Translations under genes and position numbers: made by a program | Assembly (NCBI GenBank): GCA_022606425.2 | Contig: JAHDVF020000010.1 | Span: 1,736,001 to 1,800,000, forward strand | Direction: 5' to 3' | Source of the DNA: Lepidostoma basale | Lineage: Eukaryota; Arthropoda; Insecta; Trichoptera; Lepidostomatidae | Length of the DNA stretch: 64,000 nucleotides | The notes under the pieces: model-generated | What the model saw: only the letters and a program-made list of their open reading frames with translations | The model's database searches: none | What the model was told of the DNA's origin: nothing | Shown here: positions 11,160 through 29,424 of the stretch, one piece after another | How the letters are laid out: the number at the start of each line of letters is the position of its first letter | Numbering within the stretch: the first letter of the stretch is position 1

Positions 11160-11600
11160 AAACATTTGGGAATTCACGAGATGCATTAATTGATCTGTTC
11201 CCACGTATTTGTCTGACTCATTGAAGGTTTGTTTATAACATAAATATTTTTGTAAACATAAGGGTTCGAACGCGAGAATGTTTTTGTTGATCTGTTCCCA
11301 CAGGTACACGTGTCATCGAACAAAGAAATGTATTTAAGCTGGACCGCATTATAAATCAGATACAATTGCAACTCCTTAATAGTAACACGTCCAGATACGA
11401 TTGTAATTTCTTACTTGTAACATCGTCTTGAATAAAGTTCTCTTCTTAAAATTTTAATCGTGTTGGAAGTTATTCCATCTCAAAAATCCCCACCCGTAGG
11501 ATAATACATAGAATTAGTATCAAAGCGGCGAGATCTACATATTTATTATAAAAACATAAAATTGGTGGCAGCGCAACGGTGGGATCTTCCATTATAAAAA
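11160..11600 (+). mobile_element. Degenerate LTR-like block
   Basis: AATAAA at about 11432 and a TTGGTGGCAGCGCAACGGTG motif at 11562-11581, which resembles the primer-binding/leader region of insect LTR retrotransposons. No gag-pol follows. Boundaries are uncertain. Confidence 0.35.
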
Positions 11601-12127
11601 CATAAAATGACGGCTGGGGTATTTGGGTCAAATTCGCTAAATATTATATTTCGTGTTATCATAAATCATACCTTCTGCAATCGTGTATTTTTTTTGATAT
11701 GGTGATTACGATTAATCTATTGTCATTCACTTAGATAATGTTTTTTTTCTGTCTTTCAAAGATAGTATTTTTTTCTACATTGATAATTATGCGATCAAAT
11801 AATGAAATGTTAATTTTGTAAGATGTGTTAGTTTTAAGTCTATGTTTTTACTATTTTCTGAATGTTCTATAATTGTAATTTATCCTTTTTGTCCCATAAT
11901 GAGTTATCTGCTCATGGGAATACATCAAAACTATTGTATGTAGGTATATAAAAAAATAGTAAAAAGATAATTTGTTTAATATAATAAATAATGACTATAT
12001 AATGGAGTTGAAGTTTTACACGTTAATAATAGAAATGAAAGTCATAAAGTAGGTACCTACCTATGTTTGATAGGATAGTGTGGCGGTCCATCTTATCTGC
12101 AAATTCTTTCGGATAAATGTAGTTATA

Positions 12128-13093
12128 TTAGGTCCTTACATATGAAATTGGCGTTTTGTATGGGAGGATCATAAAGTTGATTTTTTTTAAATATAATATA
12201 TTTATTTAATCAAAGTATGTACCATTGCTACCTATGCACTTTTGCCATCTCATAGGTAGTTCATCGATCCCTTTACTAAAAAAACCATTCGGACGGGAAT
12301 CAATAAAATCTTTGAAGTCGGTTTGGACTGCCCCATCGGAGTTGAATTTTTTCCCTTGCAAGAACTTATCCAAATTTGGAAAAAAATAGTTATCTGTTGG
12401 GGCAAGGTCCGGAGAGTACGGTGGATGTCTTAGACATTCCAATTGAAGCTCTTCTAATTTGGTAGCCGTCTGTTGTGCAGTGTGTGGTCTAGCGTTATCA
12501 TGAAGCAGCAGTGGCCTAGAGCGATTAACCAGCCTCGGTTGTTTAGCAGCTAGCTTTTCCATCATGGTTTGCAGTTGCTGACAATAGACATCTGCCGTAA
12601 TCGTCTGGTCAGATTTAAGAAAGCTGTAGTGAACGACACCAGCACTAGTCCACCAAACGCTCACAAGTAACTTTTTTGGAGTCAATTTTCGCTTGGGGCA
12701 TGGTTCGGCTAGTTCGGCAGGGTTCAGCCATTGCGATGAGCGCTTCCGATTATCATACAGGATCCACTTTTCATCACAGGTAATGATTCGATTCAAAATC
12801 CCTTCATTATTGTGCCGGTTGAGTAATGCAACACAGCAGTCAACGCGCGTTTGTTGATTTGCTTCACTCAATTCGTGAGGTACCCACCTTTCAAGCCTTT
12901 TCACCTTCCCAATTTGCTTCAAGTGGATTAAAACAGTTTTATCACTAACACCGCAGCCTGCAGCTAACTCGGACGTGGTTTGCTATGTAAATAGCTGTAT
13001 AAATTTGAATTTGGAATTCCTAACCAAAGAGAAGATATTTGAGATCAAAGTTGCCAGTACGGCAAAACGCCAATTTCATATGTAAGGACCTAA
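12128..13093 (-). mobile_element. Internally deleted mariner with intact terminal inverted repeats
   Basis: Perfect ~31-bp inverted repeats (TTAGGTCCTTACATATGAAA at left, its complement at 13064-13093) are flanked by TA duplications. At 966 bp it is shorter than the usual ~1.3 kb. The N-terminal third of the transposase is largely lost, joining inverted-repeat DNA to the TSELAAGC region near 12970. Probably mobilisable only in trans. Confidence 0.88.
12206..12922 (-). pseudogene. Mariner transposase, N-terminally deleted
   Basis: 238 codons without a stop. The catalytic triad is visible: TCDEKWILYD, LLHDNARPHTA, and SPDLAPTDNYFF (D,D34D type). The C-terminus TYFD is natural. Upstream, the reading frame extends back to ~13000 without a start, and the helix-turn-helix DNA-binding region is missing. 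Such a protein could not bind its own ends. The frame stays open even though the protein is incomplete. Confidence 0.8.
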
Positions 13094-13159
13094 TATAAAA
13101 GCTTACTACAGCGGAGCTTCAAAAATGTGTGATATCTAAATATGAATTAAAAAAATTAT

Positions 13160-13535
13160 GCGCCTAAAAAAAAATCCTCCCGGATAGTCCACTACGTGCT
13201 CCGCCAAACAAAATGGTCTCACGCAGGATGCTATCTCCTACCACAACTCCATCCAGGCACTGCTCTTCTTATTTTCCCCTCGGGAACAGACTTTTTTTTA
13301 TAAATATAATTCCAACCTTAACTGGTCTTCCATTCCTTGACAATAAAGTAAGACTTTATCATAAACCCTAAATCCCACATCGTCCTCTTTCGGAGGGACA
13401 CTCCGGGCCATACATTTAGCCCTATCATAAAACAACTACCAAATCACATTCCAACAATGTTTTCTACAAACGTAAGAGGAATAGCCATTAGATCTGAACC
13501 TCTGTAAGCCAGAAGATCCAAGTCCAAGTCCAAGT
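13160..13535 (+). mobile_element. Jockey-like LINE 3' end, (CAAGTC)-tailed family
   Basis: About 370 bp nearly colinear with 62155-62530, including CTCCGCCAAACAAAATGGTC and AGAAGATCCAAGTCCAAGTC, the tail at 13510-13535. The related copy at 41590-42050 carries Jockey-type coding upstream of the same 3' end. Confidence 0.6.
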
Positions 13536-14448
13536 CCACTTTGATTGTAACTATTGTAAATAGGTATGCACTAAAGAAAGATTTTTTCGTAACATTAATA
13601 GTATTTTTTTTTTAATGGCGTTTTTTATTTATTTTGGAAGGATTATTGACCAAAATACATCGATATGTATTTATTAATTATCACTCTTGTCACTGATTGG
13701 CGAATCAGTATGAATTACATAGCAATTTTAATTGTGCGAAATAGCATATCGTCACCTGAGAGTAAGAGGGTTCCAACTAACAAAATTTCACATTTGTCTT
13801 TTTTCGTGAAAAGGGTTCTTACTAAACTTATCTATACGTACAATAAAAAAAACATGTAATAGTATCGTCATTTTGATGTTACGAAAATAATCAAGTTCCA
13901 TCTGATCATTCAAAACACACGATTCATTGAATAAGGATTCATGTACATTTAGAACTTTATTATTCCAACTGTCGCCAGAAAATTTACACGCTTCTCGGTA
14001 AAAGAGTTTCATCTGCTTCAGGTGGAACCCTTTTATTCCAAGATACACGCCCGAAACCAACAAAACTTTGAGTTCATTTTTCTCAGCTTTTTACTTTTGA
14101 CAGTTGGAGCCTTCTTACTCTCAGGTGTAGATATTTTATTATAATCTTATTCGTGAATCTTACACTTTCGGGGAAACATAATCGATGGTTTGTTGTTGAA
14201 AATAAAATTGTTTCGAATTTTGTAAAAGAAATACTTACAGATTTACAATTCCACGTTGAGACGAAGGCTGTTGTGGGGACGCTCTCTGCACGTACAAGGC
14301 TGGCATGGGCAGGGGCGGGAATCTGGAGACGGTGGCGGTGCCCTGTGCGCGGGCGACAGCGGGAGAGGAGGGGGGGCACTGCGGTTGTTCAAAACTCACC
14401 TGGAGCAACATTCAAACATGCGAATTCATTTAAACAAAGGCTTTAAAA

Positions 14449-14575
14449 CAGTGTTTCCCAAATTGGGGCGTACGCCCCACCGGAGGGCAATGCGCAAATC
14501 ATTAATATTTTTGAATGTATACAAATACTTATAGACGAATACTGGATTTTACCCATTGCGAGTTATCATTTTGAA
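14449..14575. other. Single hAT-like terminus and spacer
   Basis: CAGTGTTTCCCAAATTGGGG at 14449 resembles a hAT end, but no partner end was found. The GC-rich 14250-14440 before it has open frames of no recognisable family. Confidence 0.25.
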
Positions 14576-14725
14576 GGATTAATTGTATCTCAATAGAGAC
14601 GAATATGCAAATTGGAAACAGAATATGGTGGTCGAGGCGTTTACAGGACTTATGACCTGTCATTGGTTGGGTTAAGCGCACGCTTTATGTAATACAACAT
14701 TCCCCATTCCGCCCTTCTTACGACC
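14575..14725. mobile_element. Solo half of a piggyBac-like MITE
   Basis: TTAATTGTATCTCAATAGAG to about 14720 matches the arms of the foldback element at 27999-28451. Only one arm is present. The TTAA edge at 14580 fits piggyBac-type target choice. Confidence 0.6.
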
Positions 14726-14809
14726 ACCACGTCGGACAAATTTTTGGAAGATGTATATATGCTACAATGTAGGGATACACTTCACATATTTTAGTTCAAC
14801 CTACACTAG

Positions 14810-15020
14810 GCCATCTATTAATCATGTTAGCGAAAGTACGTTCAGAAGGCAAATACGCTTAATTCTGGAGAGTATCCTGTCTTCCTAATGTTGAACCATC
14901 TCTTATGTGTTTCTGGTAGTATACTATACATAATATATTATTTTACCTGTTCTCAATAGACGCCTTAAAAATAATTTTTGTAATGTCTGTTGATGAAATA
15001 AACTGATTTGATTTGATTTG
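14810..15020 (+). mobile_element. LINE 3' end with (TTTGA)n tail (family E2)
   Basis: Shares GTGTTTCTGGTAGTATACTA with 59080-59281 and ends TGATTTGATTTGATT. Non-coding 3' UTR only. Confidence 0.55.
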
Positions 15021-15484
15021 ATTGTGTAAGCATTAAGCAGAAGATCTTTATTAACGCAATGTGAATGGCTACCGCAATTAACATACATTGCTAGATAACG
15101 CCTGGAGATTGTAATAATAAAAACCAATAAAGGAAAAAAAGTATCATTATTATTATTATTAGTCACACCCTTAGTCGCTTTTCCAAGAAAAAAATAATAA
15201 GCAAATTATATTATAATTTTAATGAACTTAATTTTGATAATTATTACAATTAAGTCGACAGCATTTTTGTTAATAAAAATAACATGTTTATTTATTTCAA
15301 TGTTTGAATATACGATTGAAAATATTTTTAGGTTTTCCAATCATAAAAAAATAAAATAAAAATAGCGTCTAGATTTTTTGTAAACGCACTGTCATTCATA
15401 CTATTGCAAACGATCTCCCTGTGGTGAACGGACTCTACCTAACTATGTCATCTTAAGCATAATTCCCCTACATTAAAATATGAA

Positions 15485-15690
15485 TGTCTTGGACTTGGAC
15501 TTGGATCTTCTGGCTTACAGAGGTTCATCTCAAATGGCTATTCCTCTTACGTCTGTAGGAAACATTGTTGGAATGTGATTTGGTAGTTGTTTTAAGATGG
15601 GGCTAAATGTATGGCCCGGAGTGTCCCTCCGAAAGAGGGCGAGCGGGGATTTAGGGTAGTCTGCCCTAGTTTGACACCAATATTTTTGGA
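15485..15690 (-). mobile_element. Jockey-like LINE 3' end, (CAAGTC)-tailed family
   Basis: Reverse-oriented copy of the 13160-13535 3' end, beginning at the GGACTTGGACTTGGATC edge. Confidence 0.55.
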
Positions 15691-15857
15691 CTGCAAATGT
15701 AGTCAGCCGCACTGGGTTAATTATATTTGTAAATTCCACGTACCACGCTCATGGCGGAGAGGTCTGTGACTAGTAGCGCACACCCGCAGTTGGCCCTGGG
15801 GCTGGTGGAGACCACGCCCGCCGAGCGCACTTGGCGCACAAGGGGATCCGCCTTAAT

Positions 15858-16725
15858 ATGGAATTTATTTATTTATTTATACATGATACACAAATGAGAC
15901 ATTACAAACGAAATACATTTAGGCGACTCATTTGGACACAAAACGGTGTTACAAAGATAAGATAAAACAACATGAGACCAAAAAATCATACATATCAGAA
16001 GGAATCCAAATATGTCGACGTCAGTAAGGCAGTACTCTTTCCAGAATTTGTAATATTTTTTTTTATTAATACTGCCTCACTGACACTGAAAATGTCCAAA
16101 TCCGAGATGATTAGATTCAGCGTCCGAATTGCTCTTCCTACTGGCATCACCAAAGGCAGGTTGGTTCTGCGTGACGGAGCAAAGAACAATTGATGTCGGC
16201 GCTGTCGCAGGTAGTTATCAGAAACAAAAATACCTATTTGTTCCAGAACATAGGGGTTCTCAATAGAGCCCCGAATCAGTTTGAAAAAATGCGTTGACAG
16301 TAATCCTTCACTCCTCAGTTCGAGGGAGTTATACCCCAGCATACTCAAGAGAAATGCCGTTGGATAGAGCCAAGGATATACCCCGTACTCTCTCATGTAG
16401 AGGGCTCTCAAGAATTTCTTTTGAGCAATCTCCAACATGAGAGAATACTGAGCCTCATGAGGACTCCATATCACGGCACCTCCCTCGAGTCTGCTTCTGA
16501 CTAAGGAGTTATACAGAGTTCTAAGGACCCGGGTATCTCTGAAAACCCTAACAGTTCGAAGAACAAAACCCAGCACCTTTAACGAAACGTCACATACCTT
16601 CTCGATCTGAGCACGAAATGTCAATCGACTTTCGTAAATTATCCCAAGATCTGTGACAGTAGATACACGATTGAGGCTTTCATTACTCATGGAATATCGA
16701 TGAATTATTGGACACATGATGCGTT
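15858..16725 (-). mobile_element. Jockey-clade LINE, 5' truncated (family E)
   Basis: The 240-codon frame 15995-16717 reads VTDLGIIYESRLTFRAQIEK, RTLYNSLVRSRLEGGAVIWS and KKFLRALYMREYG, the region C-terminal to the RT palm in Jockey/CR1-type elements. The 3' end carries an (AAAT)n tail at 15858-15880. The uninterrupted frame suggests a fairly young insertion. A second copy lies at 26885-27540. Confidence 0.75.
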
Positions 16726-16927
16726 GTACATTTGTACATTTCAGGAATATTTAATTTAGCCGCCATTTTGATTTGTTTGACGTTTGTCAGTTTTAATTAT
16801 AGAAACCACTCAATACAGCTTTTAAACATAAACTGACAAATAAAGAAAGCTAAATAAAAATGGCGTCTAAACAAAATCGCCATGGAATATATACTTGTAG
16901 TTCTGTACTCAAGAATCCTTATATGTA

Positions 16928-18212
16928 CGAGGGGCGTTCAATATATTCTCGGTATGGGTATGAAGGAAAAGACTTAGGTTAATAATTATTTTTTTAGTTC
17001 TCAATATAGTCATTTTTAATATCTATGCACTTCTTACTTCTAGCAATCAATTTATTTAAACCCTCAAAAAAATATGATTCCGGTTTGTTATCAAAATCGC
17101 CGCTTTTATCGAGTCATCGTCGTCAAATCGTTTCCAATGAACGTATTTCTTTAGATTTGGGAACAGAAAAAAATCACTTGGTGCCAGGTCTGAACTATAC
17201 GGTGGGTCATTGATTTCTACAAAACCACATTCACGAACTGCAGCCTTTGCAACTTGAGCTTTATGCACCGGTGCATTGTCGGGGAGGAGCAGGATCCCTC
17301 TGGCCAATTTCCCCCGCCTTTTCTCTTTGATCGCCTCCCTGAATTGATAAAGGATGCTAGAGTAGTATTTCTCGGTGATATTGATACCCTTTTTCTTGTA
17401 ATCTATCAGCAAAATTCCCTGGGAATCTCAGAAAACTGTAGCCATGACCTTCTCTGCGGATTGTGTCACCTTGAACATCTTTGGGTGCTCTGTACCTTTT
17501 CGGTGCCACTGCATGAACTCCTACTTACTCACAAAATCATAGTAATGAATTTAGGTTTCATCCCCAGTAACAATTTTGTCAATAGTTTCTTTAGAATTTT
17601 CACCACAGAGCTCCAAAAACCCTTTGCGACTCTGTACGCGGTAAGATTTTTGATGTTGCGTTAGGAATCTCGGCACCCATCTTGCACCGACTTTTGACAC
17701 GTGTAGGCGGTCGTGTAAAATAGAAACAATGGTATCAGTGGATAGGCTAGTAATCTTGGCTATCCTTTTTACCTTCATTTTGGCATCCTCTAATACAACA
17801 TTTTCTATTTTCTCCACATTTTCTTCATTATTGGCCTCGATTGGCCGACCGGATCGCTCGTCATCCTCAATGCTCTCGCTGCCCCTCTTCAATTCACTGT
17901 ACCACTTTTGAACTATTTGAATGAAGGAGCAGACTCCCCGTAAACTTTTGATATCTCTTTGTGGATGGTTTTCTGATTTTTTCCTTGTTTGGTGAGGAAT
18001 TTTATAACGGCACGCTACTCCAGTTTTATTAATTTTGGGAAATGACTCATCTTGCTTACGTTTCGGGGACAGCTACTCAATAACTAATGATCCGTTTGTT
18101 ATGAAATTTGGTACTTATACTATTAATGAGTGCAATATAACGAGGAAATAAACTATTCATTCATAGTTGCACTCCTTCATATCGATACCGAGAATATATT
18201 GAACGCCCCTCG
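16928..18212 (-). mobile_element. Full-length but dead mariner element
   Basis: Inverted repeats CGAGGGGCGTTCAATATATT (left) and its complement (right end 18212), TA duplications at 16926-16927 and 18213-18214, 1285 bp. The length matches complete mariners. Confidence 0.88.
17056..18050 (-). pseudogene. Mariner transposase pseudogene (SETMAR-like type)
   Basis: The start MSHFPKLIKLE at 18050 is followed by an early stop. Frames then carry RSGRPIEANNEENVEKI, IDKIVTGDET, LLIDYKKKGINITEKYYSS, LLLPDNAPVHKAQVAKAA and DLAPSDFFLFPNLKKY. The three catalytic Asp remain, but the HDN box is PDN and several stops break the frame. Confidence 0.8.
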
Positions 18213-18419
18213 TATATAGGTAGTTCTTATTAAATAACATTTTTAGTTACAAATTGCAACCCGTGAAATATTCAACAAGTAAAGATTATCTACCTTTTTG
18301 AAATTTGGTTCACTGTACAACCGTAATCAGTAAAAAAAAATCACACACGTTTAAAATTTCACAATGAACAACACAAAATTGTTCTCCATTTATTATCTAC
18401 ACTACTGTCATACACAGAG

Positions 18420-18590
18420 GCGGTTTGCCTTAAGGTCCAGTAGGCCCGGGCCTAGGGCGGCCAGATATTAGGGGCGGCCAAACGTCGCACTGTCATTCAT
18501 ACTATTGCAAACGATCTCCCTGCCATGAACGGACTCTACTACACGGCCTAGGGCGGCCAAGACTGCAAATCCGCCACTGGTCATACAACA
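18420..18590. repeat. Dispersed repeat of unknown class
   Basis: Contains ACTGTCATTCATACTATTGC and CGATCTCCCTG, shared with 15388-15440. The flanking TAGGGCGGCCA is duplicated within the unit. Confidence 0.4.
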
Positions 18591-18639
18591 ATAATTAGAT
18601 CAAAACTTAAAATAATCGATGAACGCTTTTGGGCATGCG

Positions 18640-18965
18640 CATCTTGTGCATTTCGAATTACAGCTCTTACCACTCTGCCACGAAGCAGTGGCGGTTCTCC
18701 CATAGAAGCCCAGAAGCCCGGCTTACGTAAGAAATTTTGAATCAAAACCCCCAAATCTAAGTAATCATGCCACCGCATAAACCAACATCCCACCAAATCA
18801 CTTTCCAACAATGTTCCCAACAGACGTAAGGGGTAGGTATAGCCACAAGAGTTGAACCTCTGTAACCCAGAAGATGTTATGATTCAAAATTTCTTACGCA
18901 AGCCGGGCTTCTGGCCTTCTATGAGAGTACCGCCACTGCCACGAAGGTCGTTTTAATTTGACAGA
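18640..18965 (-). repeat. tRNA-derived SINE split by a hAT element
   Basis: CTCTTACCACTCTGCCACGAAG at 18664-18685 and GTCGTT after 18946 reconstruct the 5' head seen intact at 37500-37540. The hAT insertion at 18686-18938 duplicates CCACGAAG. Confidence 0.7.
18686..18938. mobile_element. Non-autonomous hAT element (MITE) with 8-bp TSD
   Basis: Ends CAGTGGCGGTTCTCCCATAG and CAGTGGCGGTACTCTCATAG (complement of the right end), inverted repeats about 60 bp. Target duplication CCACGAAG at 18678-18685 and 18939-18946 is exact. Inside, 18766-18870 carries a scrap of the (CAAGTC) LINE 3' end, so there are three layers of insertion. Confidence 0.88.
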
Positions 18966-19214
18966 CTTAATTTGGGATCTGAGATCTGCACTAGGATGTG
19001 CCGACTATTTTCAATAATTTATCGATGGTCAGTGTGTAAAACGTAGAGCAGGATTAGTTACAGAGGTTTTCATAGATGGCGCCAGTATGTGTCACAACGT
19101 ACTAATGAAGTGCAGCGCCAAATTAATTTAAGCAAAAAGTAGAGTTGTTTATACGAGTTGTATTTACTTATATTTTGTTAACACCAATAAACGTGTACCT
19201 TCACGAGTGCGAGT

Positions 19215-19664
19215 TAGGGATGGGCAAAATGAATCACTTAAGGGATCTGAGCTGAACGGTTCCGCTCAGCAAAGTTAAGACTCTTTTTAATAATTCATGG
19301 TTCACCATTTTAAGTTTGTTAAAAATGATTTTCTGCAAAGTTGGAATTATTTGGTGACCTTTTTTTTTTTGCTCGTCGACCCAAAAAAAAAAGGTCGCCA
19401 ACGATTTACGCCAACAATTCTCCGACAAACGACTCAATGGTGAACCATGAATTATTAAGAAGAGTCAGCTTACTTTGCTGAGCGGAACCGTTCAGCTCAG
19501 ATCCCTTAAAGAGCTCACTAAAAAGAGTCGACTCTTTTGCAATAATTTATGATTCACCCAGCGGATCATTGAGCTACCACTCTTTTTTTATGAATCATCG
19601 CTCACTCGCTCACCAAAGTGAGTCGACTCTTTGAGTCAAGTCGTGAGCGGATCGCACATCCCTA
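19215..19664. mobile_element. hAT-type foldback MITE beside the kinase stop codon
   Basis: Ends TAGGGATGGGC and the complementary CATCCCTA. TSD GTGCGAGT (19207-19214) versus GTGTGAGT (19665-19672) differs at one base. Long internal arms (GATCTGAGCTGAACGGTTCC and its near-complement) would fold into a hairpin. It lies 16 bp beyond the kinase stop, hence probably within the kinase 3' UTR. Confidence 0.82.
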
Positions 19665-19688
19665 GTGTGAGTTATTCATTTTTAACAG

Positions 19689-26591
<6,903 letters not shown>

Positions 26592-26884
26592 CTATATTAT
26601 TTGTTCGATTTTCAAACCACACGATTTAAATATAACAAATCTAGTGATGTGGCTATTCATCATCGATCTTAGAATTTAGGGAGTACCTACCTACCAGCCA
26701 TTGCTTCCTAACATGTTAGAATTTTCTTTATTGGATGTGAAAGTTGGATATTATTGTATAGTGAGAGGAGGGTTTATTGGAGTATGTGGTGGGATGGGTC
26801 TGTCATGTGGACCTGACTACCGGGTGCAGGGAACTTGTGGAGGGGTCTGGGTGGTCACAGACGGGAGACGAGGCCTGGTTGTGG

Positions 26885-27540
26885 ATTTAATTTAATTTAT
26901 TTATTTAAATATATCCTAAGCATTACAGAATTATTTTCCAATACACTAAGGATACAAGTTGGAGATAAGATAAACATAATAAAATATTAAAAAGAGATAA
27001 ATTAAACACAATAAAATAATAAAAAGCGCGAGAAACATAAGATACATGACAAATTAATAAAATGAATTTTCAATTATAATAAGGACAGTGCTTTCCTCAG
27101 GTGAGCCAGACTATCACAAAATACGTAAATTTCCGTGGTGATACGATTTATCAAAGATCTACCTTCCGGCATAACCATTGCCAGGTGGGCTCTGCATTGT
27201 GGGAGATAAAACAATCTATGACCCCTTTGTCGAAGATAATTATCAGGGCGAACAGACCTATTTCACTCAGGATTTCTGAGTTGTGTATACAACCGCCTAT
27301 CAGTCGAAAGTAGTGAACACCCAAGTGAATGTCTCGTCTCCTCTCGAGTGACTGGTAGCCCAGCATCCCTAGCAAGAGATCAGTTGGAAAGAGCCACGGG
27401 TAATATCCATACTCCCTAAGATAGGGGTATCGCAGAAATTTCTTCTGCACCCTCTCCACCATCAGGGAATATCGAACCTCATGCGGCGCCCAGATAATGG
27501 AACTAAATTCCAACCGGGATCGAGGGACGGTGACAGGGAG
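26885..27540 (-). mobile_element. Jockey-clade LINE (family E), second copy
   Basis: Frame: SSIIWAPHEVRYSLMVERVQ, KKFLRYPYLREYGYYPWL and LIGGCIHNSEILSEIGLFAL, similar to the 15858-16725 copy. The AT-rich tail is at 26885-26915. The sequence fused upstream (27545-27720) is not LINE-like and is of unknown origin. Confidence 0.7.
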
Positions 27541-27998
27541 TGGGCCATGGGTGGGCGTTAGTTGATCCTGGGTTTGAAATACAGGATAAGGTGAGGGTAT
27601 TGGTAAAGGAGGAGTGACGCGAATAGCGGGTCGGCGGCGATGGCGGTAAGAGATGCAAGGGGCGGGGCGTCCGGCATACGAAAAGGGATGAACCGCCATA
27701 CTCTTCATTCCGGACATCATGTTTTTGATTTATCAACAACAGGAGGGTCCGATGTTCTACGGGATACCCGCTTGTACAGCGTAACAGTGCAAACTGAAAG
27801 CTGTGCGTCCTTGGTCTTAATGAAGCTTAGACTATAATGTTCTCTGCGAATATCTGATTTGTGTGAAAGCAGCCCCGTTTTTAAGATCGTGTTCTTCATC
27901 AACATTTATTAGTATTATATTAAAATTCCATATAGTATCACAAAGGCTTAGGGGAAAGTGGGGGAATCACGAACACCTAAGGGAACTTTTATATTTAA

Positions 27999-28451
27999 TT
28001 GTATCTCAATAGAGACTAAGACGCAAACTGGAAACTGAATATGGATGATCAAGGTGTTTACAGGACTTATGACCTGTCATTGGTTGGGTTAAGCGCACGC
28101 TTTATGTAATTACAACATTCCCCATTCCACCTTTGTTTTCAAAATCATTCTCCATAGATGGCGTTAGTGGGTGGATTATATAGGTTAATCTTAAAAAAAA
28201 GACATGTGTAATCAAATCTACATAGATGGCCAATTGAAACTGACTCGTGAAGATAAGTATAGATTTGGAGTATATATACAACTTCCAAAAATTTATCATG
28301 CATGATCATAAAAACAAAGGTGGAATGGGGAATGTTGTAATTACATAAAGCGTGCGCTTAACCCAACCAATGACAGGTTATAAGTCCTGTAAACACCTTG
28401 ATCATCCATATTCAGTTTCCAGTTTGCGCCTTCGTCTCTTTTGAGATACAA
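27999..28451. mobile_element. PiggyBac-like foldback MITE with TTAA duplications
   Basis: ~145-bp near-perfect inverted arms beginning TTGTATCTCAATAGAGACTA, flanked by TTAA at 27995-27998 and 28452-28455. It would form a long hairpin. One arm recurs alone at 14575-14725. Confidence 0.85.
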
Positions 28452-28459
28452 TTAAATTT

Positions 28460-28526
28460 GAATTAACCACCCACCATGGGTGAAAATCCAGGATTCGTAT
28501 ACAAGTATAAGTATACATTCACAAAA
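28460..28526. repeat. ~64-bp dispersed segment shared with 50243-50306
   Basis: Both copies contain CACCCACCATGGGTGAAAAT, CCAGGATTCGTATACAAGTA and CATTCACAAAA. Unknown class. Here it sits between the MITE and a direct repeat CCTAAGGGAAC (27975 and 28530), suggesting a composite insertion. Confidence 0.6.
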
Positions 28527-28772
28527 ATACCTAAGGGAACGTTTAAATAAAACAGCGGAATTATGATATAGAATTATTTTTATTGTTTCTTGAGCAAGCA
28601 TAACTATCCAGCTAAGTACCTCACTAATCAACATTTTGAATTTTTTAAATAATAAATAACATTTTGGTGAAAAAACAGAACCCTTAGCGTTCGGGTTTAC
28701 CCGACGTCAGTTGGGGAGTCCCGAACACCAAGTGGGGTAGTTACGAACTAACGAATAATCAGTAATTAGTCT

Positions 28773-28976
28773 TCAATTACGACAGAGATCACATTTATAT
28801 CCAACCGATGTTGATTGTACGGTACATTCCTCATGAGCCCAATTTTTACATATGTTGCACATAATCCAATCTTCAATAGGGGGGCTTTCATATTTTTCAT
28901 AGCAAAAAATACAACGATAGTCTTCATTTTTGTTCTTTATTTTCTTCTCTTGATTAGAGTCATAAAAAATCATCAA
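28773..28976 (-). pseudogene. PHD-type zinc finger, C-terminal remnant of a pogo-like transposase
   Basis: 67 codons to a natural stop. The finger reads CIFCYEKYE, DWIMCNICKNWAHEEC, CDLC, a Cys4-His-Cys3 pattern with the Trp typical of PHD fingers. Insect pogo-like transposases often end with such a finger. The upstream CENP-B/DDE part is missing, so this is a fragment and not a chromatin gene. A basic/acidic stretch (NQEKKIKNKNED) precedes it. Confidence 0.65.
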
Positions 28977-29424
28977 TACTGTTGAAATTTTTCAGTGCTT
29001 TTCTGGTTCTTTTGTTTTTGGATTTTTCATCACGTTGCAGTCTTTTCATACTTACGTTCGAGATTCCCCCGCATGGATGTTCGTGATTGCCCCGCAGGAT
29101 CAAAATGCAAAATTCATAAACATTATTTTAGGTCTCCCGCGGAGCGAAAAGAGAAGATACATCAAGTTACTTTCATGAAAAATTTACATCGAAAACACAA
29201 AAAATATTCAAATATATTCCTTGTATCACGCGCACGTCCACTCCTCAAAAATGTCTGTCTATCACTAGAGGTGGCGTGATTGTTAAGATGGCAGTGAATA
29301 TAATACTGCCATCTATATCTAACATAGTAGAATTGTTGAATTCGAGATTACCCGGTGTTCGTGATTCCCCGACTTTCCCCTAATACGGCTATATCAGTCA
29401 GCAAAACAAAAAGTCTCACAATAT

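Larger units (their letters stand above)
27951..29380 (-). mobile_element. Pogo-like DNA transposon with PHD-finger remnant
   Basis: Inverted repeats GGGGAAAGTGGGGGAATCAC (left) and the complement of GTGATTCCCCGACTTTCCCC (right), flanked by TA (27949-27950, 29381-29382). Sub-terminal copies of the GTTCGTGATTCCCC motif recur at about 29050-29095 and 28700-28745. Only the C-terminal zinc finger of the transposase remains. A piggyBac-like MITE is nested inside. Confidence 0.8.

Noticed and set aside
12206..12922. Functional mariner transposase gene
   Set aside because: The frame is open, but the DNA-binding N-terminus is deleted, so the product could not recognise its ends.
27545..27720. N-terminal Pro-rich protein coding (MKSMAVHPFSYAGRPAPC)
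   Set aside because: It is joined to a LINE fragment, with no family resemblance and no splice signals; left unassigned.
28773..28976. PHD finger as part of a host chromatin gene
   Set aside because: It lies within transposon terminal repeats, with no exons around it and no splice sites needed. A pogo-type transposase tail is the simpler reading.
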